Source: Chloroflexota bacterium
Lineage (GTDB): Bacteria > Chloroflexota > Anaerolineae > Anaerolineales > Villigracilaceae
Length of the DNA: 58,277 bases
NCBI GenBank assembly: GCA_013152325.1
Contig: JAADGN010000024.1
Span: 1-58,277 of the forward strand
Direction of reading: 5' to 3'
Made by a program: the position numbers and the translations under genes. Numbering within the stretch: the first letter of the stretch is position 1; each line of letters opens with the position of its first letter. Shown here piece after piece: positions 33,382 through 42,938 of this stretch. Under the pieces are notes generated by a model. It had not been told where the DNA came from and did not search any database. It saw only the letters and a list, made by a program, of their open reading frames with translations.

Positions 33382-34641
33382 TCACCCGGCGATCCTTTTC
33401 AGGGCTTCACCCAGGCGGGAAATTTCCTCCAGCGAATTGTAGTGGGTCGCGCCGACGCGCACCATGCCGCCGCTTGCCTCGATCCCCAGCCGCTCGGTGA
33501 CGGCCAGGGCGTAGTAGTTCCCGTCCCAGACGTAGATGCCCTCCTTGTCCAGCGCTTCGGCGACCTCGCGCGGATGCTTGCCTTCCAGTGTGAAGGAGAA
33601 GGTCGGGACGCGTTCTTCCAGCCGGCGCGGGTCGGTCGGGCCGTACAGCCGCAGGCCGGGGATGGATGCAAAAATATCCAGCAGGGCCCGGCTGAGTTCG
33701 TATTCGTAGGCGCGCGTGACCGACATGCCTTTTTTCAACGCCAGCCGCTGCCCGCTGAAGCCTTCGTCGATGTATTCCTGCTCCTGGTCGCTCCCGAAGG
33801 TCTCGCCGACCCAGGCCAAATACTCGAGCGCGCCGAGCACCCCGGCGATGCCTTCGTGGTTTTGTGTGCCCGTTTCGAATTTGCCGGGCGGCGTGTTCGA
33901 CGCCGGGCGGACTTTGTAAGCCTGCAACTCGTCGAGCAGGTCGTAGCGTCCGTACAGGATGCCGACGTGGGGGCCAAAGAATTTGTAGGCCGAGCAGGCC
34001 AGAAAGTCACAGCCCAGCGCTTGCACATCGATCGGTCCGTGAGGGGCATATTGCACCGCGTCGACGTAGGTCAGCGCGCCGGCTTCGCGCGCCATCGCGG
34101 CCATCTTCCGGACGGGGTTGATCGTCCCCAGGGCGTTGGATGCATAGCCAAAGGCCGCGATCCTGGGTCTGCGCTCAAGCGCTTTCTCGAACTCGTCCAG
34201 GATGAGCGTGCCGTCCTCGACGTCGAAATCGATCCAGGTGATTTTGCAGCCGCGGTCTTCGGCGACCAGCAGCCAGGGAGAGATGTTGGCGTCGTGATCC
34301 AGGCGGGTGACGATGATTTCGTCGCCGGGGTTAAGCGTCCGGGCAAGCGACCGGCTCAGGCTGAGGGTGAGCGTGGTCATGTTCGGGCCAAAGACGATCT
34401 CGTCGGGGCGGGAGGCGTTCAGGAAATCGGCCATCGCCGCGTGGGCGGCGTCCAAAATCTCATCTGACTTGCGACTGGTTTCGAACGCGCCCTCGTGATT
34501 GGCGTTGCATTCCAGCAAATAGTTTTGGATGCGTTCCAGGCTTGGACGGGCGATCTGCGTGCCGCCGGGGCCGTCGAAAAAGATGGCCGGGCGGTCGAGA
34601 GACGGAAACTGCTGGCGGATGCGGGAGATGTCTAGGGGCAT
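33382..34641 (-). CDS. cysteine desulfurase-like class V PLP enzyme (TIGR01976 type)
   Basis: 419 residues, fold-type I PLP enzyme. The start is characteristic: FPSLDRPAIFFDGPGGTQ. RLDHDANISPWL replaces the usual H of the cofactor-stacking region, and CSAYKFFGPHVG holds the PLP lysine. FETGTQNHEGIAGVLGALEYLAW fits the TIGR01976 'cysteine desulfurase-like' group. This group is not the housekeeping IscS/SufS; no scaffold or Fe-S genes are nearby, and the substrate is unknown. CAAGGAG lies before the ATG. It is divergent from the UspA gene. Confidence 0.82.
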   Translation of the reverse strand: MPLDISRIRQQFPSLDRPAIFFDGPGGTQIARPSLERIQNYLLECNANHEGAFETSRKSDEILDAAHAAMADFLNASRPDEIVFGPNMTTLTLSLSRSLARTLNPGDEIIVTRLDHDANISPWLLVAEDRGCKITWIDFDVEDGTLILDEFEKALERRPRIAAFGYASNALGTINPVRKMAAMAREAGALTYVDAVQYAPHGPIDVQALGCDFLACSAYKFFGPHVGILYGRYDLLDELQAYKVRPASNTPPGKFETGTQNHEGIAGVLGALEYLAWVGETFGSDQEQEYIDEGFSGQRLALKKGMSVTRAYEYELSRALLDIFASIPGLRLYGPTDPRRLEERVPTFSFTLEGKHPREVAEALDKEGIYVWDGNYYALAVTERLGIEASGGMVRVGATHYNSLEEISRLGEALKRIAG

Positions 34642-34671
34642 AGCGACTCCTTGGGTGGCTGGAAATCAGCG

Positions 34672-34699
34672 TTGAATTTCTGTATACTTAGATTGTAAT
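34672..34699 (+). promoter_or_regulatory. probable promoter of the uspA gene
   Basis: TTGAAT (34672-34677), 16-bp spacer, TGTAAT (34694-34699), 19 nt before the ATG. Confidence 0.45.
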
Positions 34700-34718
34700 C
34701 GAGAGATGGAGGTGTGAT

Positions 34719-35138
34719 ATGTTCGAGAATATCTTGTTGGCTGTCGATGGTTCAGCCCATTCCATGCGCGCCGCCAAATCGGCGGCTGACCTGGCTCGCT
34801 GCATGAAGGCGAATCTGCGGGTGGTTGTGGCTTTTGATCCCGTACCGTCTTATCTTGGCGAGCCGAATATGCAGCAGGCCATTTCAGCACGCCTGAAGGA
34901 GGCCGATGCGCTCATCGAAAAAACCCTGGAAGTTATCGGGGATATCCCTGGCGAGTTGAAGACGGAAGTTCTGGAGGGTCCGCCGGCCGAGGCCATTCTG
35001 GATGTCGCCGTCACGCGCGGCAACGACCTGATCGTAATGGGCTCGCGCGGTCTGGGATCGCTGCGCGGGCTGCTGCTGGGCAGCCAGTCCCAGAAGGTTT
35101 TGCAGCACGCGCCCTGCCCGGTGCTGGTGGTGCATTAG
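34719..35138 (+). CDS. universal stress protein, UspA family
   Basis: 139 residues, a single Usp domain. It begins MFENILLAVDGSAHSMRAAK, with the nucleotide-contacting Asp. The C-terminal GSRGLGSLRGLLLGSQSQ fits the ATP-binding motif G-x2-G-x9-G-S/T, so ATP binding is expected. GGAGG lies 6 nt before the ATG. It is a lone gene between divergent and convergent neighbours. Confidence 0.9.
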   Translation: MFENILLAVDGSAHSMRAAKSAADLARCMKANLRVVVAFDPVPSYLGEPNMQQAISARLKEADALIEKTLEVIGDIPGELKTEVLEGPPAEAILDVAVTRGNDLIVMGSRGLGSLRGLLLGSQSQKVLQHAPCPVLVVH

Positions 35139-35141
35139 AGC

Positions 35142-35179
35142 GTCGAAATGTTTAGAGGTTCAAGCGTTCAGATGTTCTC
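35142..35179. repeat. octamer-period GTT tract overlapping the 3' end of mobA
   Basis: Units GTCGAAAT, GTTTAGAG, GTTCAAGC, GTTCAGAT and GTTCTC start at 35142, 35150, 35158, 35166 and 35174, an exact 8-bp period. It encodes the last nine codons of mobA (ERTSERLNL) and its stop. Confidence 0.65.
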
Positions 35180-35754
35180 TCTGCACGAGCGAACTCTTCC
35201 GGCGTGTTAAGATTCAAGAATGCCAGGCCGTGCGGGTCGTAACGGGCGCACGCTTCGGGCGGGAGCACGCGGACCTTCACCTGCGGGAACCAGGAGATGA
35301 CCTTCCATTTATCCGCTTCGAGCGCGTTGACGATGGCCGGCAGACAGGCCGCGCGGCGGTAGACGGCGTGCAGCGGCTCAAGGCCGCCATCTGTGGACGG
35401 GACGGCGACATCCGCTCCGCTCTCGACGAGCAGATCGTGTGCCGCGGAGAGCAGCTTTGGGCTGGCGAAGGGCATGTCGCAGGCGACGACCGCGACGAAG
35501 GGCTGGCTCGCCGCATCCAGGGCTGTATACAGGCCCCCGAGCGCGCCGCGCCCCGGTTTTACGTCCGGGATGAGGGGAACATCCAAAAAACGGTAGTCGC
35601 CTGGCCGGTTGGTCGTGACCAGCAGTTCGTCGGCAATCGGTGCGAGACGTTCCACCATCCGCTGGATGAGCGGACGTCCCAAAAAGGGCATCAGGGCCTT
35701 GTCCTGCCCCATGCGGTGGGATTCGCCTCCGGCCTGGATGACAACGGTTAGCAT
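35152..35754 (-). CDS. mobA: molybdenum cofactor guanylyltransferase
   Basis: Adds GMP to molybdopterin cofactor. 200 residues; the signature QAGGESHRMGQDKAL, near the N-terminus, is the GTP-binding loop, and VVACDMPFASP holds the Mg-binding Asp. Start at 35754 is chosen because the homologous N-terminus is MLTVVIQAGG and a -10 box lies exactly 6 nt before the ATG, implying a leaderless message. The last nine residues are encoded by a GTT-octamer tract, so the C-terminal tail may be a late addition. No MobB fusion. Related need: the molybdoenzyme at 9532. Confidence 0.88.
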   Translation of the reverse strand: MLTVVIQAGGESHRMGQDKALMPFLGRPLIQRMVERLAPIADELLVTTNRPGDYRFLDVPLIPDVKPGRGALGGLYTALDAASQPFVAVVACDMPFASPKLLSAAHDLLVESGADVAVPSTDGGLEPLHAVYRRAACLPAIVNALEADKWKVISWFPQVKVRVLPPEACARYDPHGLAFLNLNTPEEFARAERTSERLNL

Positions 35755-35760
35755 GCGAGT

Positions 35761-35790
35761 ATTATAGGGTGAAGGCTGCCTGGTTGACAA
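35761..35790 (-). promoter_or_regulatory. leaderless promoter of mobA
   Basis: Minus strand TTGTCA (35790-35785), 18-bp spacer, TATAAT (35766-35761), then 6 nt to ATG. Transcription would start at or within a base of the ATG. The -35 box lies inside the GTT tract at 35783. Confidence 0.65.
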
Positions 35791-35821
35791 GTTGCAACTT
35801 TAAAAGGTTGAAGGTTGGCAG
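35783..35821. repeat. octamer-period GTT tract between mobA and amrS
   Basis: Units GTTGACAA, GTTGCAAC, TTTAAAAG, GTTGAAG and GTTGGCAG start at 35783, 35791, 35799, 35807 and 35814. Together with the tract at 35142 it brackets mobA. Confidence 0.6.
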
Positions 35822-35829
35822 GAGTACAA

Positions 35830-36942
35830 ATGACAAAATTGGCTGATGTCTTGGATTCTTTGACCATCGAAGGGGAGCTCTACGAATCGCTGCCGGATAA
35901 CGCGCTGCGCTGTACCGCTTGCGGCCATCGCTGCCTGATCCGTGATGGACGGCGCGGTATTTGCCAGGTGCGTTTCAACGAGGGCGGGGTACTGCGTGTG
36001 CCGTGGGGCTATGTGGCCGCGCTGCAAGCCGACCCGATTGAGAAGAAGCCCTTCTATCACGTGCTGCCTGGCGCCAACGCGCTGACCTTCGGGATGCTGG
36101 GCTGCGACTTCCACTGCGATTATTGCCAGAACTGGCTGACCTCGCAGGCGCTGCGCGATCCGGCTGCGGATGTGGCCCTCCGGCTGGTGCGCGAGATCAC
36201 GCCGGAGCAGGTGCTTGCCCTGGCCCGCAAGACGAACTCCAGGATCGTGGCCTCCTCCTACAATGAGCCGCTCATCACGACCGAATGGGCGGTGGGGATC
36301 TTCAAAAAAGCCAAGGAAGCCGGTCTGAAATGCGTGTATATCTCGAACGGCAATGCTACGCCGGAGGCGCTGGAGTACCTGCGCCCGTATTTGGACGGTT
36401 ACAAAATCGACTTGAAATCCATGCAAGACAAGAATTACCGTCAGCTGGGCGGCGTGCTGCAAAATACGCTGGATACCATCCGGCAGGCGTACGAGATGGG
36501 GCTGTGGGTGGAGGCCGTGACGCTGGTCGTACCGGGGTTCAACGATTCCAACGCGGAGTTGTGGGAAGCGGCGCGCTTCCTGGCCGGAGTCTCGCCGGAC
36601 ATTCCCTGGCACGTGACGGCTTTCCACAGGGACTACAAGATGACCGACGCGGAGAATACCCCCGTCCGCACGTTGCTGCGCGCGGCCGACATCGGCCGCG
36701 AGGCCGGGCTGCGCCATGTCTACGTCGGGAATGTTGCGGGGCGCGCCGGGGAGTATGAGGAGACGCACTGTCCGCACTGCAACGCGGCGCTCATCCGGCG
36801 TGTTGGCTACATCATTATGGATTATCGCATCACCGGCGATGGAACTTGTCCGCAGTGCGGCACGCAGATTGCCGGGATCTGGCCGGAGGATCCGCGCGAA
36901 GTCCGTTTGAATGAAGTGGGAATGCCGCGACCGCTGTTTTAG
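35830..36942 (+). CDS. amrS: AmmeMemoRadiSam-system radical SAM enzyme
   Basis: 370 residues related to pyruvate formate-lyase activating enzymes. The radical SAM cluster motif CxxxCxxC is C92, C96, C99 in GCDFHCDYCQN. An N-terminal Cys group (C28, C31, C35, C45) and a C-terminal double CxxC (CPHCN...CPQCG) are typical of the AmrS family. AGGAG lies 5 nt before the ATG at 35830. The usual partners, AMMECR1 and MEMO proteins, are not in this window. The reaction is not established for the family. It is divergent from mobA. Confidence 0.88.
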   Translation: MTKLADVLDSLTIEGELYESLPDNALRCTACGHRCLIRDGRRGICQVRFNEGGVLRVPWGYVAALQADPIEKKPFYHVLPGANALTFGMLGCDFHCDYCQNWLTSQALRDPAADVALRLVREITPEQVLALARKTNSRIVASSYNEPLITTEWAVGIFKKAKEAGLKCVYISNGNATPEALEYLRPYLDGYKIDLKSMQDKNYRQLGGVLQNTLDTIRQAYEMGLWVEAVTLVVPGFNDSNAELWEAARFLAGVSPDIPWHVTAFHRDYKMTDAENTPVRTLLRAADIGREAGLRHVYVGNVAGRAGEYEETHCPHCNAALIRRVGYIIMDYRITGDGTCPQCGTQIAGIWPEDPREVRLNEVGMPRPLF

Positions 36943-37037
36943 GGTACAGGGCAGGGTTTCAAGGAAAAGGAAAGCCGTAAGCTCACCCGTAAGTACACCC
37001 GGCTGTGTTTTCGGGGGTAAGTGAAGCCTTCCCAGAG

Positions 37038-37043
37038 TATAAT
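37038..37043 (+). promoter_or_regulatory. -10 box for the alpha-2-macroglobulin gene
   Basis: TATAAT 41 nt before the ATG. AATGA and TCATT form a small inverted repeat overlapping its downstream edge. No good -35 box. Confidence 0.4.
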
Positions 37044-37084
37044 GACAGTATCATTCTGGTCGCCCACTTCGTTGAGAGGGACGC

Positions 37085-40000
37085 ATGAATAAAACCCGTT
37101 TGTTACTGTCACCAATTTACGTTTTCATCATCATTTCGTTAATTCTTTCCGCCTGCTCGTTGTCCGGAAAGCCGACCCAGCCTGCTGCCACGCCGACCGC
37201 GGCTGCTCCCGCGCAGCCGCTGCCGCCTGTGTTGGTCGAGACGAATCCGCCGAACGGAAGCCAGATTCCGCGGCAAGCCGCCATCACCCTGTATTTCAAC
37301 CAGCCGATGGACCGCGCTTCGGTCGAGTCCGCATTTGGCGTGCAGCCGGATACCTCCGGCCGGTTCGACTGGCTCGATGACGCGACCGTCACGTTCACGC
37401 CGGACCAGCCCTTCGAAACGGCGTCCAGCCTGACCCTGAGTCTGAGCGTGGCGGCGCGCGCCGCCAACGGATTGGCATTCCAACAGCCGGTCACGGTGAC
37501 CTACACCACAGCCGACTATCTGCGCTCGACCCAGTTTTTGCCTGTTGCCGGAGCAGGCGACGTGACGACCAATTCGGCGGTTGCGGTGTCCTTCAATCAG
37601 CCGGTGGTCCCCCTGGGCGCGGACTCGTCGTCTCAGCCGGCGGCGTTCACGCTCAAACCCGCGGCGCAGGGACGCGGCGAGTGGCTCAATACCAGCACGT
37701 ACATTTTTTATCCCGATCCCGGGCTGGCGGGCGGCGTGACGTACATGGCGATTTTGAACGAAGACCTGGTCAGCACGGCGGGCGCGCCGCTCGATCAGAA
37801 TCCGGGTGCTGTTGCCGCCTGGATGTTCACCACCGCCGTGCCGCGTCTGGTCTCGACGGAACCCTCCAGCGAGCAGCCTCTGCCGCTGGATGGCGAGGTC
37901 ACTTTTACGTTCAATCAGCCGATGGATGCGGCCAGTGTGGAATCGAACTTTGCTTTTTCCGGCCCGGATGGCGCGGTCGCGGGGACGTTTTCCTGGAGCG
38001 ACGACCGTACAGCGTTCACCTTCCAGCCTTCCAACCTGCTCTCTCGTGATACCGACTATACCCTCGCCTTGAGCGGACAGGCTCAGGCGCTTGGCGGTAC
38101 ATCGCTTGGCGGCGCTGTCCGCGTGGTCATGCGCACGTTCCCCGACTTTGTTGTCAGTGGCACAACGCCGACCGAGGGCGGCACCAAGAAAGAATATGGC
38201 AGCGCGAAGATCGTTTTCAGCGCGCCTGTGGATGACACGAACGTGGATGACTTTGTGACGGTCAGTCCCTCGGTGTCTAATTTCCAGACCAGCGTGGACG
38301 AAACCGTACTTTATGCCTACGGCGACTATGCGCCGGAGACACAATATACCCTGACCATCTCATCTGCCCTGAAGGATGCCTGGGGAGAGGCGCTGGGCGC
38401 GCCCTTTACGCTTCACTTCAGCACGCCGCCCGCGACGCCCCAACTGCTCTTCCCTTATTTGGGCACGGACGTCTTCTTCACCCGATCCGACCAGCCGTCT
38501 TTCTACGTCCAGGCGACCAACGTCTCCACCGTGGATATGGCGCTGGGGGAGATGCCGCTCGCGGATTTGTTCCGGCTGCTTGGCCCGGATGGATACGATG
38601 AGCGCCGGAATTACGCGCCGCCTGAAGTGACGCAGTGGCGGCAGACGTTGTCTCTGACGCGCAACAAGAACGAGGCCGTCCCGTTGCGCTTGACAGTTGC
38701 CGGGGAAGCGCTTGCGCCGGGCGTCTATTATTTCCAGGCGCAGTCGCCTGACGCGGATAGAGAAACCCTTCCGGTTTTTCTGATCGCCAGTAATTACAAC
38801 CTGGTTTTCAAAACCAGCGCTACCGATGCGCTGGTTTGGGCCACGGACCTGCGCACGAATGCGCCGCTGGCTGACACCCCGGTCTACATCTATGACGAGG
38901 ATGGCATCCTGCTGACGATTGGTCAGACGGATTCTGACGGGGTCTGGTATGGCTCCATCCCGACCCAGGAAGACCCCTATCGCACCTGTTACGCTGTCAT
39001 CGGTCAGCCCGGCGAAGATGGCTTTGCGCTGGCGGTCTCTTCCTGGGATCAGGGTATTTCCCCCTGGCGGTTTGACATTGCGATGGACCGCCGCGCGCCG
39101 CACACCGCCGTCTACCTGTACACCGACCGCCCGATCTATCGTCCCGGCCAGACGGTCTACTTCCGCGCGGTGGTGCGTCAGGCATATGACGGGCGTTATG
39201 GCGATTCCGGCCTGAGCAGTTTGCCGCTTGTCGTCTCCAATGGTTGGGGGGAGGATGTGCAAACCTTCGATCTGCCGCTCTCCGCGTATGGCACAGTGCA
39301 CGGCTCCTTCACGCTCCCCGAGGATGCCCGCACAGGCTACTACACTTTCCGTAACGATGACCTGGATTTCTACACATCCTTCCAGGTCGCCGACTATCGC
39401 AAGCCGGAGATCAACCTGTCCGTGCAGATGACGCCCGATGAAATTAAAAGCGGCCAGTCGTTGACCGCGCTCGTCTCGGCGCGCTATTTCTTCGACGCGC
39501 CTGCCGGCGACCTGCCCGTGCATTGGGCGCTGTACGACCGTTCCGGTTATTTCCGCCTGCCGAATTATCGTGTCGGCGAGCTGTCCCTCGGCTGGCTGGC
39601 TGGATATTCTGACGACTTTGGCTATTTTGGCGAACCCGTCGCGGAAGGCGATGCTGTCACGGACGCCGACGGCGCGTTGGTTCTGAGCCTGTCCGATTTG
39701 TCGCTTGGGGAGGGCCTCCGCAACCTGACGTTGGAAGTCACCGCCCAGGATGAAAGCGGACAGCAGGTCAGCGCGCGCGCGACGGCGTTGCGTCATCCGT
39801 CGGATTTTTATATTGGACTACGTCCCGATGTGTGGATCGGACAGGCGGGGACGGAGGTCGGCTTCGACGTGCGCACCGTGGACTGGGCGGGCGCTCCGTC
39901 CGCGACCCGCAGCCTGCACGCCGATTTTCAGCAGGTTACCTGGCAGCGGCAGGATCCCGTCGATCCCTACGGCTCCCCGACGTTCACACCTGTCTATACG

Positions 40001-42919
40001 CCGGTCAGCAGCACCGACTTTGTCACCGGCCCGGACGGGTTGGCGCGCCTGGCATTCACGCCGCCGCAGCCCGGAACCTACGTGCTTGACGTGGGGGACG
40101 GGGTCGCCCGAAGCCAGATCATGCTCTGGGTGGGCGGCGCGGAACAGGCCATCTGGCCCAATTTGCCGGATAATCACCTGGAACTGACCGCTGACCGGGA
40201 TGCCTATCGCCCCGGCGACACCGCGCAGATCTTCATTCCGAATCCGCTTGGCGAGGAGACCCAGGCGCTGGTTACGGTCGAGCGCGGCACTGTCCACAGC
40301 TCGCGGATCATCCAGATGGCGGCGGGCGGCAGCACGTTTTCTCTGCCGCTGGATGCCGAGGATGCGCCGAACGTCTACGTCTCGGCGGTGCTTTTGGGGG
40401 AGCAGCAGTTCCGGGTCGGGTACGTCGCGCTGGATGTCGAACCCGAATCGCAGATCCTGAACGTCACCCTGACCTCCCAGCCGACGCGCAGTCAGCCGGG
40501 CGGCGAGGTCACGTTTGGCGTCCGGGTCACCGATGTGCGCGGCAATCCGGTGCAGGGCGAGTTCTCGCTCTCGGTTGTAGACCTGGCCGCGCTGGCGCTG
40601 GCTGACCCCAACGCGCCGGATATTGTGCCTGCGTTCTACGGCGAGCAGCCGATCGGCGTCCGCACATCGCTTTCGCTGGCTGCCGAAAGTATCTATGGCG
40701 TCTTTATGCCCGGCGGGCTCGGCGGTGGTGGCGGCGGCGGCGACGGCAGCGCACTGGTTGTGCGTGATAACTTCCCCGATACCGCCTACTGGAACGCGAC
40801 CATCGTCACCGATGCGGCCGGCCTGGCCCAGGTGACGGTGACTCTGCCCGACAACCTGACCACCTGGCAGGTGGACGTGCGCGGCCTGACGGCGGATACG
40901 CGTGTAGGGCAGGCCGAGGCCCAGGTTGTCAGCACCAAGGACGTGCTCGTGCGCCCCGTTACGCCGCGTTTCCTGGTCGTGGGCGACCACGTTGAGATGG
41001 CGGCCATCCTCCACAACAACACAGCCGACGATGTGCAGGGCACGATTGCCCTGCAGGCGATTGGCTTTTTGCTGGACGACCCGGCGCAGCTCACGCAGGA
41101 TGTGAGCATTCCGGCGGGCGGGCGCGTGCGTGTTTCCTGGTGGGGCACGGCGCAGGATGCGGATACGGCTGAACTGCTCTTCTCGGCGCAGCTTGGGAAT
41201 TACCAGGATGTCACGCGCCCCGTTTGGGGTTCGCTGCCCATTTTGCACTATACCGCCCCGCAGACCTTTGTGACCGCGGGCGTCCTGCGGGAGGCCGGTT
41301 CGCGGCTGGAGGTCATCAGCTTGCCGCGGTCGTTCCTCCCGACCGGCGGCAAATTGGACGTCGAATTGTCGCCCTCGCTGGCGGCGGCCATCCTGGACGG
41401 ATTGGATGCCATGCCGGTTCCCGCCTACACGGGCAGCAGCGAGGCCATTCTGTCCTACCTCCTGCCGAATCTCGAAACGTACCGCGCGCTGCAAGCTGCG
41501 GGACTGGACGCGCCTGAACTGCAGGCGCGCCTGGAAGGTTCGCTGGATGAAAGCATCCGTCGTTTGGTGGGCCGCCAGAACGAGGACGGCGGCTGGGGGT
41601 GGTGGCTGAACGGGGAAAGCCATCCCTATATTTCTACCTATGTCCTGTTCGGCCTGTGGCGGGCGCAGGTCGCAGGCATCACCGTGGACGAGGATGTCAT
41701 CCAGTCTGCTCGCGATTACCTGATCGCCGCCCGTCCTTATTTGGAAGACGAGACCCTGGAGACTTGGCAGATGGATCGGCTGGCCTTCATCGAATATGTG
41801 TTGCAGATGGCGGGCGGCGCGGAGACGCAGGCGGTAGCCGCGCTCTATGACGGGCGTGACCAGCTCAGCCCGTGGGCGCAGGCGCTGTTGGCGTTGACGC
41901 TGGAGAGTCGCTCGCCTGGCGACGAACGCGCCCGCGATCTGCTCTCCAATCTTGAAAGTTCCGCCATCCGCTCGGCCAGCGGCGCGCACTGGGAAAGCGA
42001 ATCTGGAACCTGGCAAAATCCCGGTACGCCGCGTTATACCAGCGCGGTGGTCGTCTATGCCCTGGCACAGCGCGACCCGGCCAATCCCCTCTTGGGCGAC
42101 GCGGTGCGTTACCTGGCCAGCCAGCGCGACGCACGCGGGTTGTGGGGCTCGACCTACGAAAGCGCCTGGGTGCTGCTCTCGCTGACCGAGGCGATGAAGG
42201 GCGCCGGCGAATTGAACGCCGACTTCGCTTTCTCGGCCGCGTTGAACGGCGCTGCCCTGGCCGAAGGTCAGGCCAGCGGCCCGCAGACCTTGACGCCGGT
42301 CACGACCAGCACGCCGCTGGACAGTCTCTTCCTGGCTGTACCCAACGCGCTGACGGTCAGCCGCCAGGCCGGGATCGGGAATCTGTATTACCGCGCCGCG
42401 TTGTCCGTGGAGCAGCCTGCCGAGTTGGCGCAGCCCCTCGATCAGGGCATGACGGTCAGCCGCGAGTATCTTCCCGCGGACTGTGACGCCGATTGCGCGC
42501 CGGTGCAGGATATTCGCCTCGCTGCGGACGCTCGCCTGACCGTTCGTCTGACCCTGACCTTGCCGCACGATTCGTACTATGTGATGCTCGAGGATTACAT
42601 CCCGTCCGGCAGCGAGATCCTCGACCAGACGCTCAAGACCAGCCAGCAGGGCGTGGATGCGACCGATGTCTCTGTCTACGCTCCTGACGACCCGTTCGCG
42701 CGAGGCTGGGGTTGGTGGCTGTTTGGTGCTCCGCAAATTTCCGACGATCACATCCTGTGGGCGGCGGATTATTTGCCCGCCGGAACGTATGTGTTGACCT
42801 ACACGCTCATTCCTTTGCAGGCGGGCGAGTATCGCGTTCTGCCGGCCCATGCCTGGCAGGCCTATTTCCCCGAGGTACAGGGCACGAGCGCGGGCGAAGT
42901 GTTTGAGATCAGGCCCTGA
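37085..42919 (+). CDS. alpha-2-macroglobulin family lipoprotein, thioester-less, with Ig-like N-terminus
   Basis: 1944 residues. Lipobox LSAC with C24. The first ~450 residues form repeated Big_5-like domains (FNQPMDRASVES, FNQPMDAASVES and similar). MG domains follow, including the MG2-like YTDRPIYRPGQTVYFRAVVR, then a Gly-rich linker (GGLGGGGGGGDG) before VRDNFPDTAYWNATIVTD, the A2M core start. The thioester position has S1451-S-E1453-A1454 in place of CxEQ, so covalent trapping is not possible. NEDGGWGWW marks the alpha-helical toroid domain. It resembles E. coli YfaS in lacking the thioester. It likely traps or blocks proteases at the cell surface. RBS GAGAGGGA precedes ATG. Confidence 0.9.
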   Translation: MNKTRLLLSPIYVFIIISLILSACSLSGKPTQPAATPTAAAPAQPLPPVLVETNPPNGSQIPRQAAITLYFNQPMDRASVESAFGVQPDTSGRFDWLDDATVTFTPDQPFETASSLTLSLSVAARAANGLAFQQPVTVTYTTADYLRSTQFLPVAGAGDVTTNSAVAVSFNQPVVPLGADSSSQPAAFTLKPAAQGRGEWLNTSTYIFYPDPGLAGGVTYMAILNEDLVSTAGAPLDQNPGAVAAWMFTTAVPRLVSTEPSSEQPLPLDGEVTFTFNQPMDAASVESNFAFSGPDGAVAGTFSWSDDRTAFTFQPSNLLSRDTDYTLALSGQAQALGGTSLGGAVRVVMRTFPDFVVSGTTPTEGGTKKEYGSAKIVFSAPVDDTNVDDFVTVSPSVSNFQTSVDETVLYAYGDYAPETQYTLTISSALKDAWGEALGAPFTLHFSTPPATPQLLFPYLGTDVFFTRSDQPSFYVQATNVSTVDMALGEMPLADLFRLLGPDGYDERRNYAPPEVTQWRQTLSLTRNKNEAVPLRLTVAGEALAPGVYYFQAQSPDADRETLPVFLIASNYNLVFKTSATDALVWATDLRTNAPLADTPVYIYDEDGILLTIGQTDSDGVWYGSIPTQEDPYRTCYAVIGQPGEDGFALAVSSWDQGISPWRFDIAMDRRAPHTAVYLYTDRPIYRPGQTVYFRAVVRQAYDGRYGDSGLSSLPLVVSNGWGEDVQTFDLPLSAYGTVHGSFTLPEDARTGYYTFRNDDLDFYTSFQVADYRKPEINLSVQMTPDEIKSGQSLTALVSARYFFDAPAGDLPVHWALYDRSGYFRLPNYRVGELSLGWLAGYSDDFGYFGEPVAEGDAVTDADGALVLSLSDLSLGEGLRNLTLEVTAQDESGQQVSARATALRHPSDFYIGLRPDVWIGQAGTEVGFDVRTVDWAGAPSATRSLHADFQQVTWQRQDPVDPYGSPTFTPVYTPVSSTDFVTGPDGLARLAFTPPQPGTYVLDVGDGVARSQIMLWVGGAEQAIWPNLPDNHLELTADRDAYRPGDTAQIFIPNPLGEETQALVTVERGTVHSSRIIQMAAGGSTFSLPLDAEDAPNVYVSAVLLGEQQFRVGYVALDVEPESQILNVTLTSQPTRSQPGGEVTFGVRVTDVRGNPVQGEFSLSVVDLAALALADPNAPDIVPAFYGEQPIGVRTSLSLAAESIYGVFMPGGLGGGGGGGDGSALVVRDNFPDTAYWNATIVTDAAGLAQVTVTLPDNLTTWQVDVRGLTADTRVGQAEAQVVSTKDVLVRPVTPRFLVVGDHVEMAAILHNNTADDVQGTIALQAIGFLLDDPAQLTQDVSIPAGGRVRVSWWGTAQDADTAELLFSAQLGNYQDVTRPVWGSLPILHYTAPQTFVTAGVLREAGSRLEVISLPRSFLPTGGKLDVELSPSLAAAILDGLDAMPVPAYTGSSEAILSYLLPNLETYRALQAAGLDAPELQARLEGSLDESIRRLVGRQNEDGGWGWWLNGESHPYISTYVLFGLWRAQVAGITVDEDVIQSARDYLIAARPYLEDETLETWQMDRLAFIEYVLQMAGGAETQAVAALYDGRDQLSPWAQALLALTLESRSPGDERARDLLSNLESSAIRSASGAHWESESGTWQNPGTPRYTSAVVVYALAQRDPANPLLGDAVRYLASQRDARGLWGSTYESAWVLLSLTEAMKGAGELNADFAFSAALNGAALAEGQASGPQTLTPVTTSTPLDSLFLAVPNALTVSRQAGIGNLYYRAALSVEQPAELAQPLDQGMTVSREYLPADCDADCAPVQDIRLAADARLTVRLTLTLPHDSYYVMLEDYIPSGSEILDQTLKTSQQGVDATDVSVYAPDDPFARGWGWWLFGAPQISDDHILWAADYLPAGTYVLTYTLIPLQAGEYRVLPAHAWQAYFPEVQGTSAGEVFEIRP

Positions 42920-42938
42920 TTCAAGACGGTGACATGGA

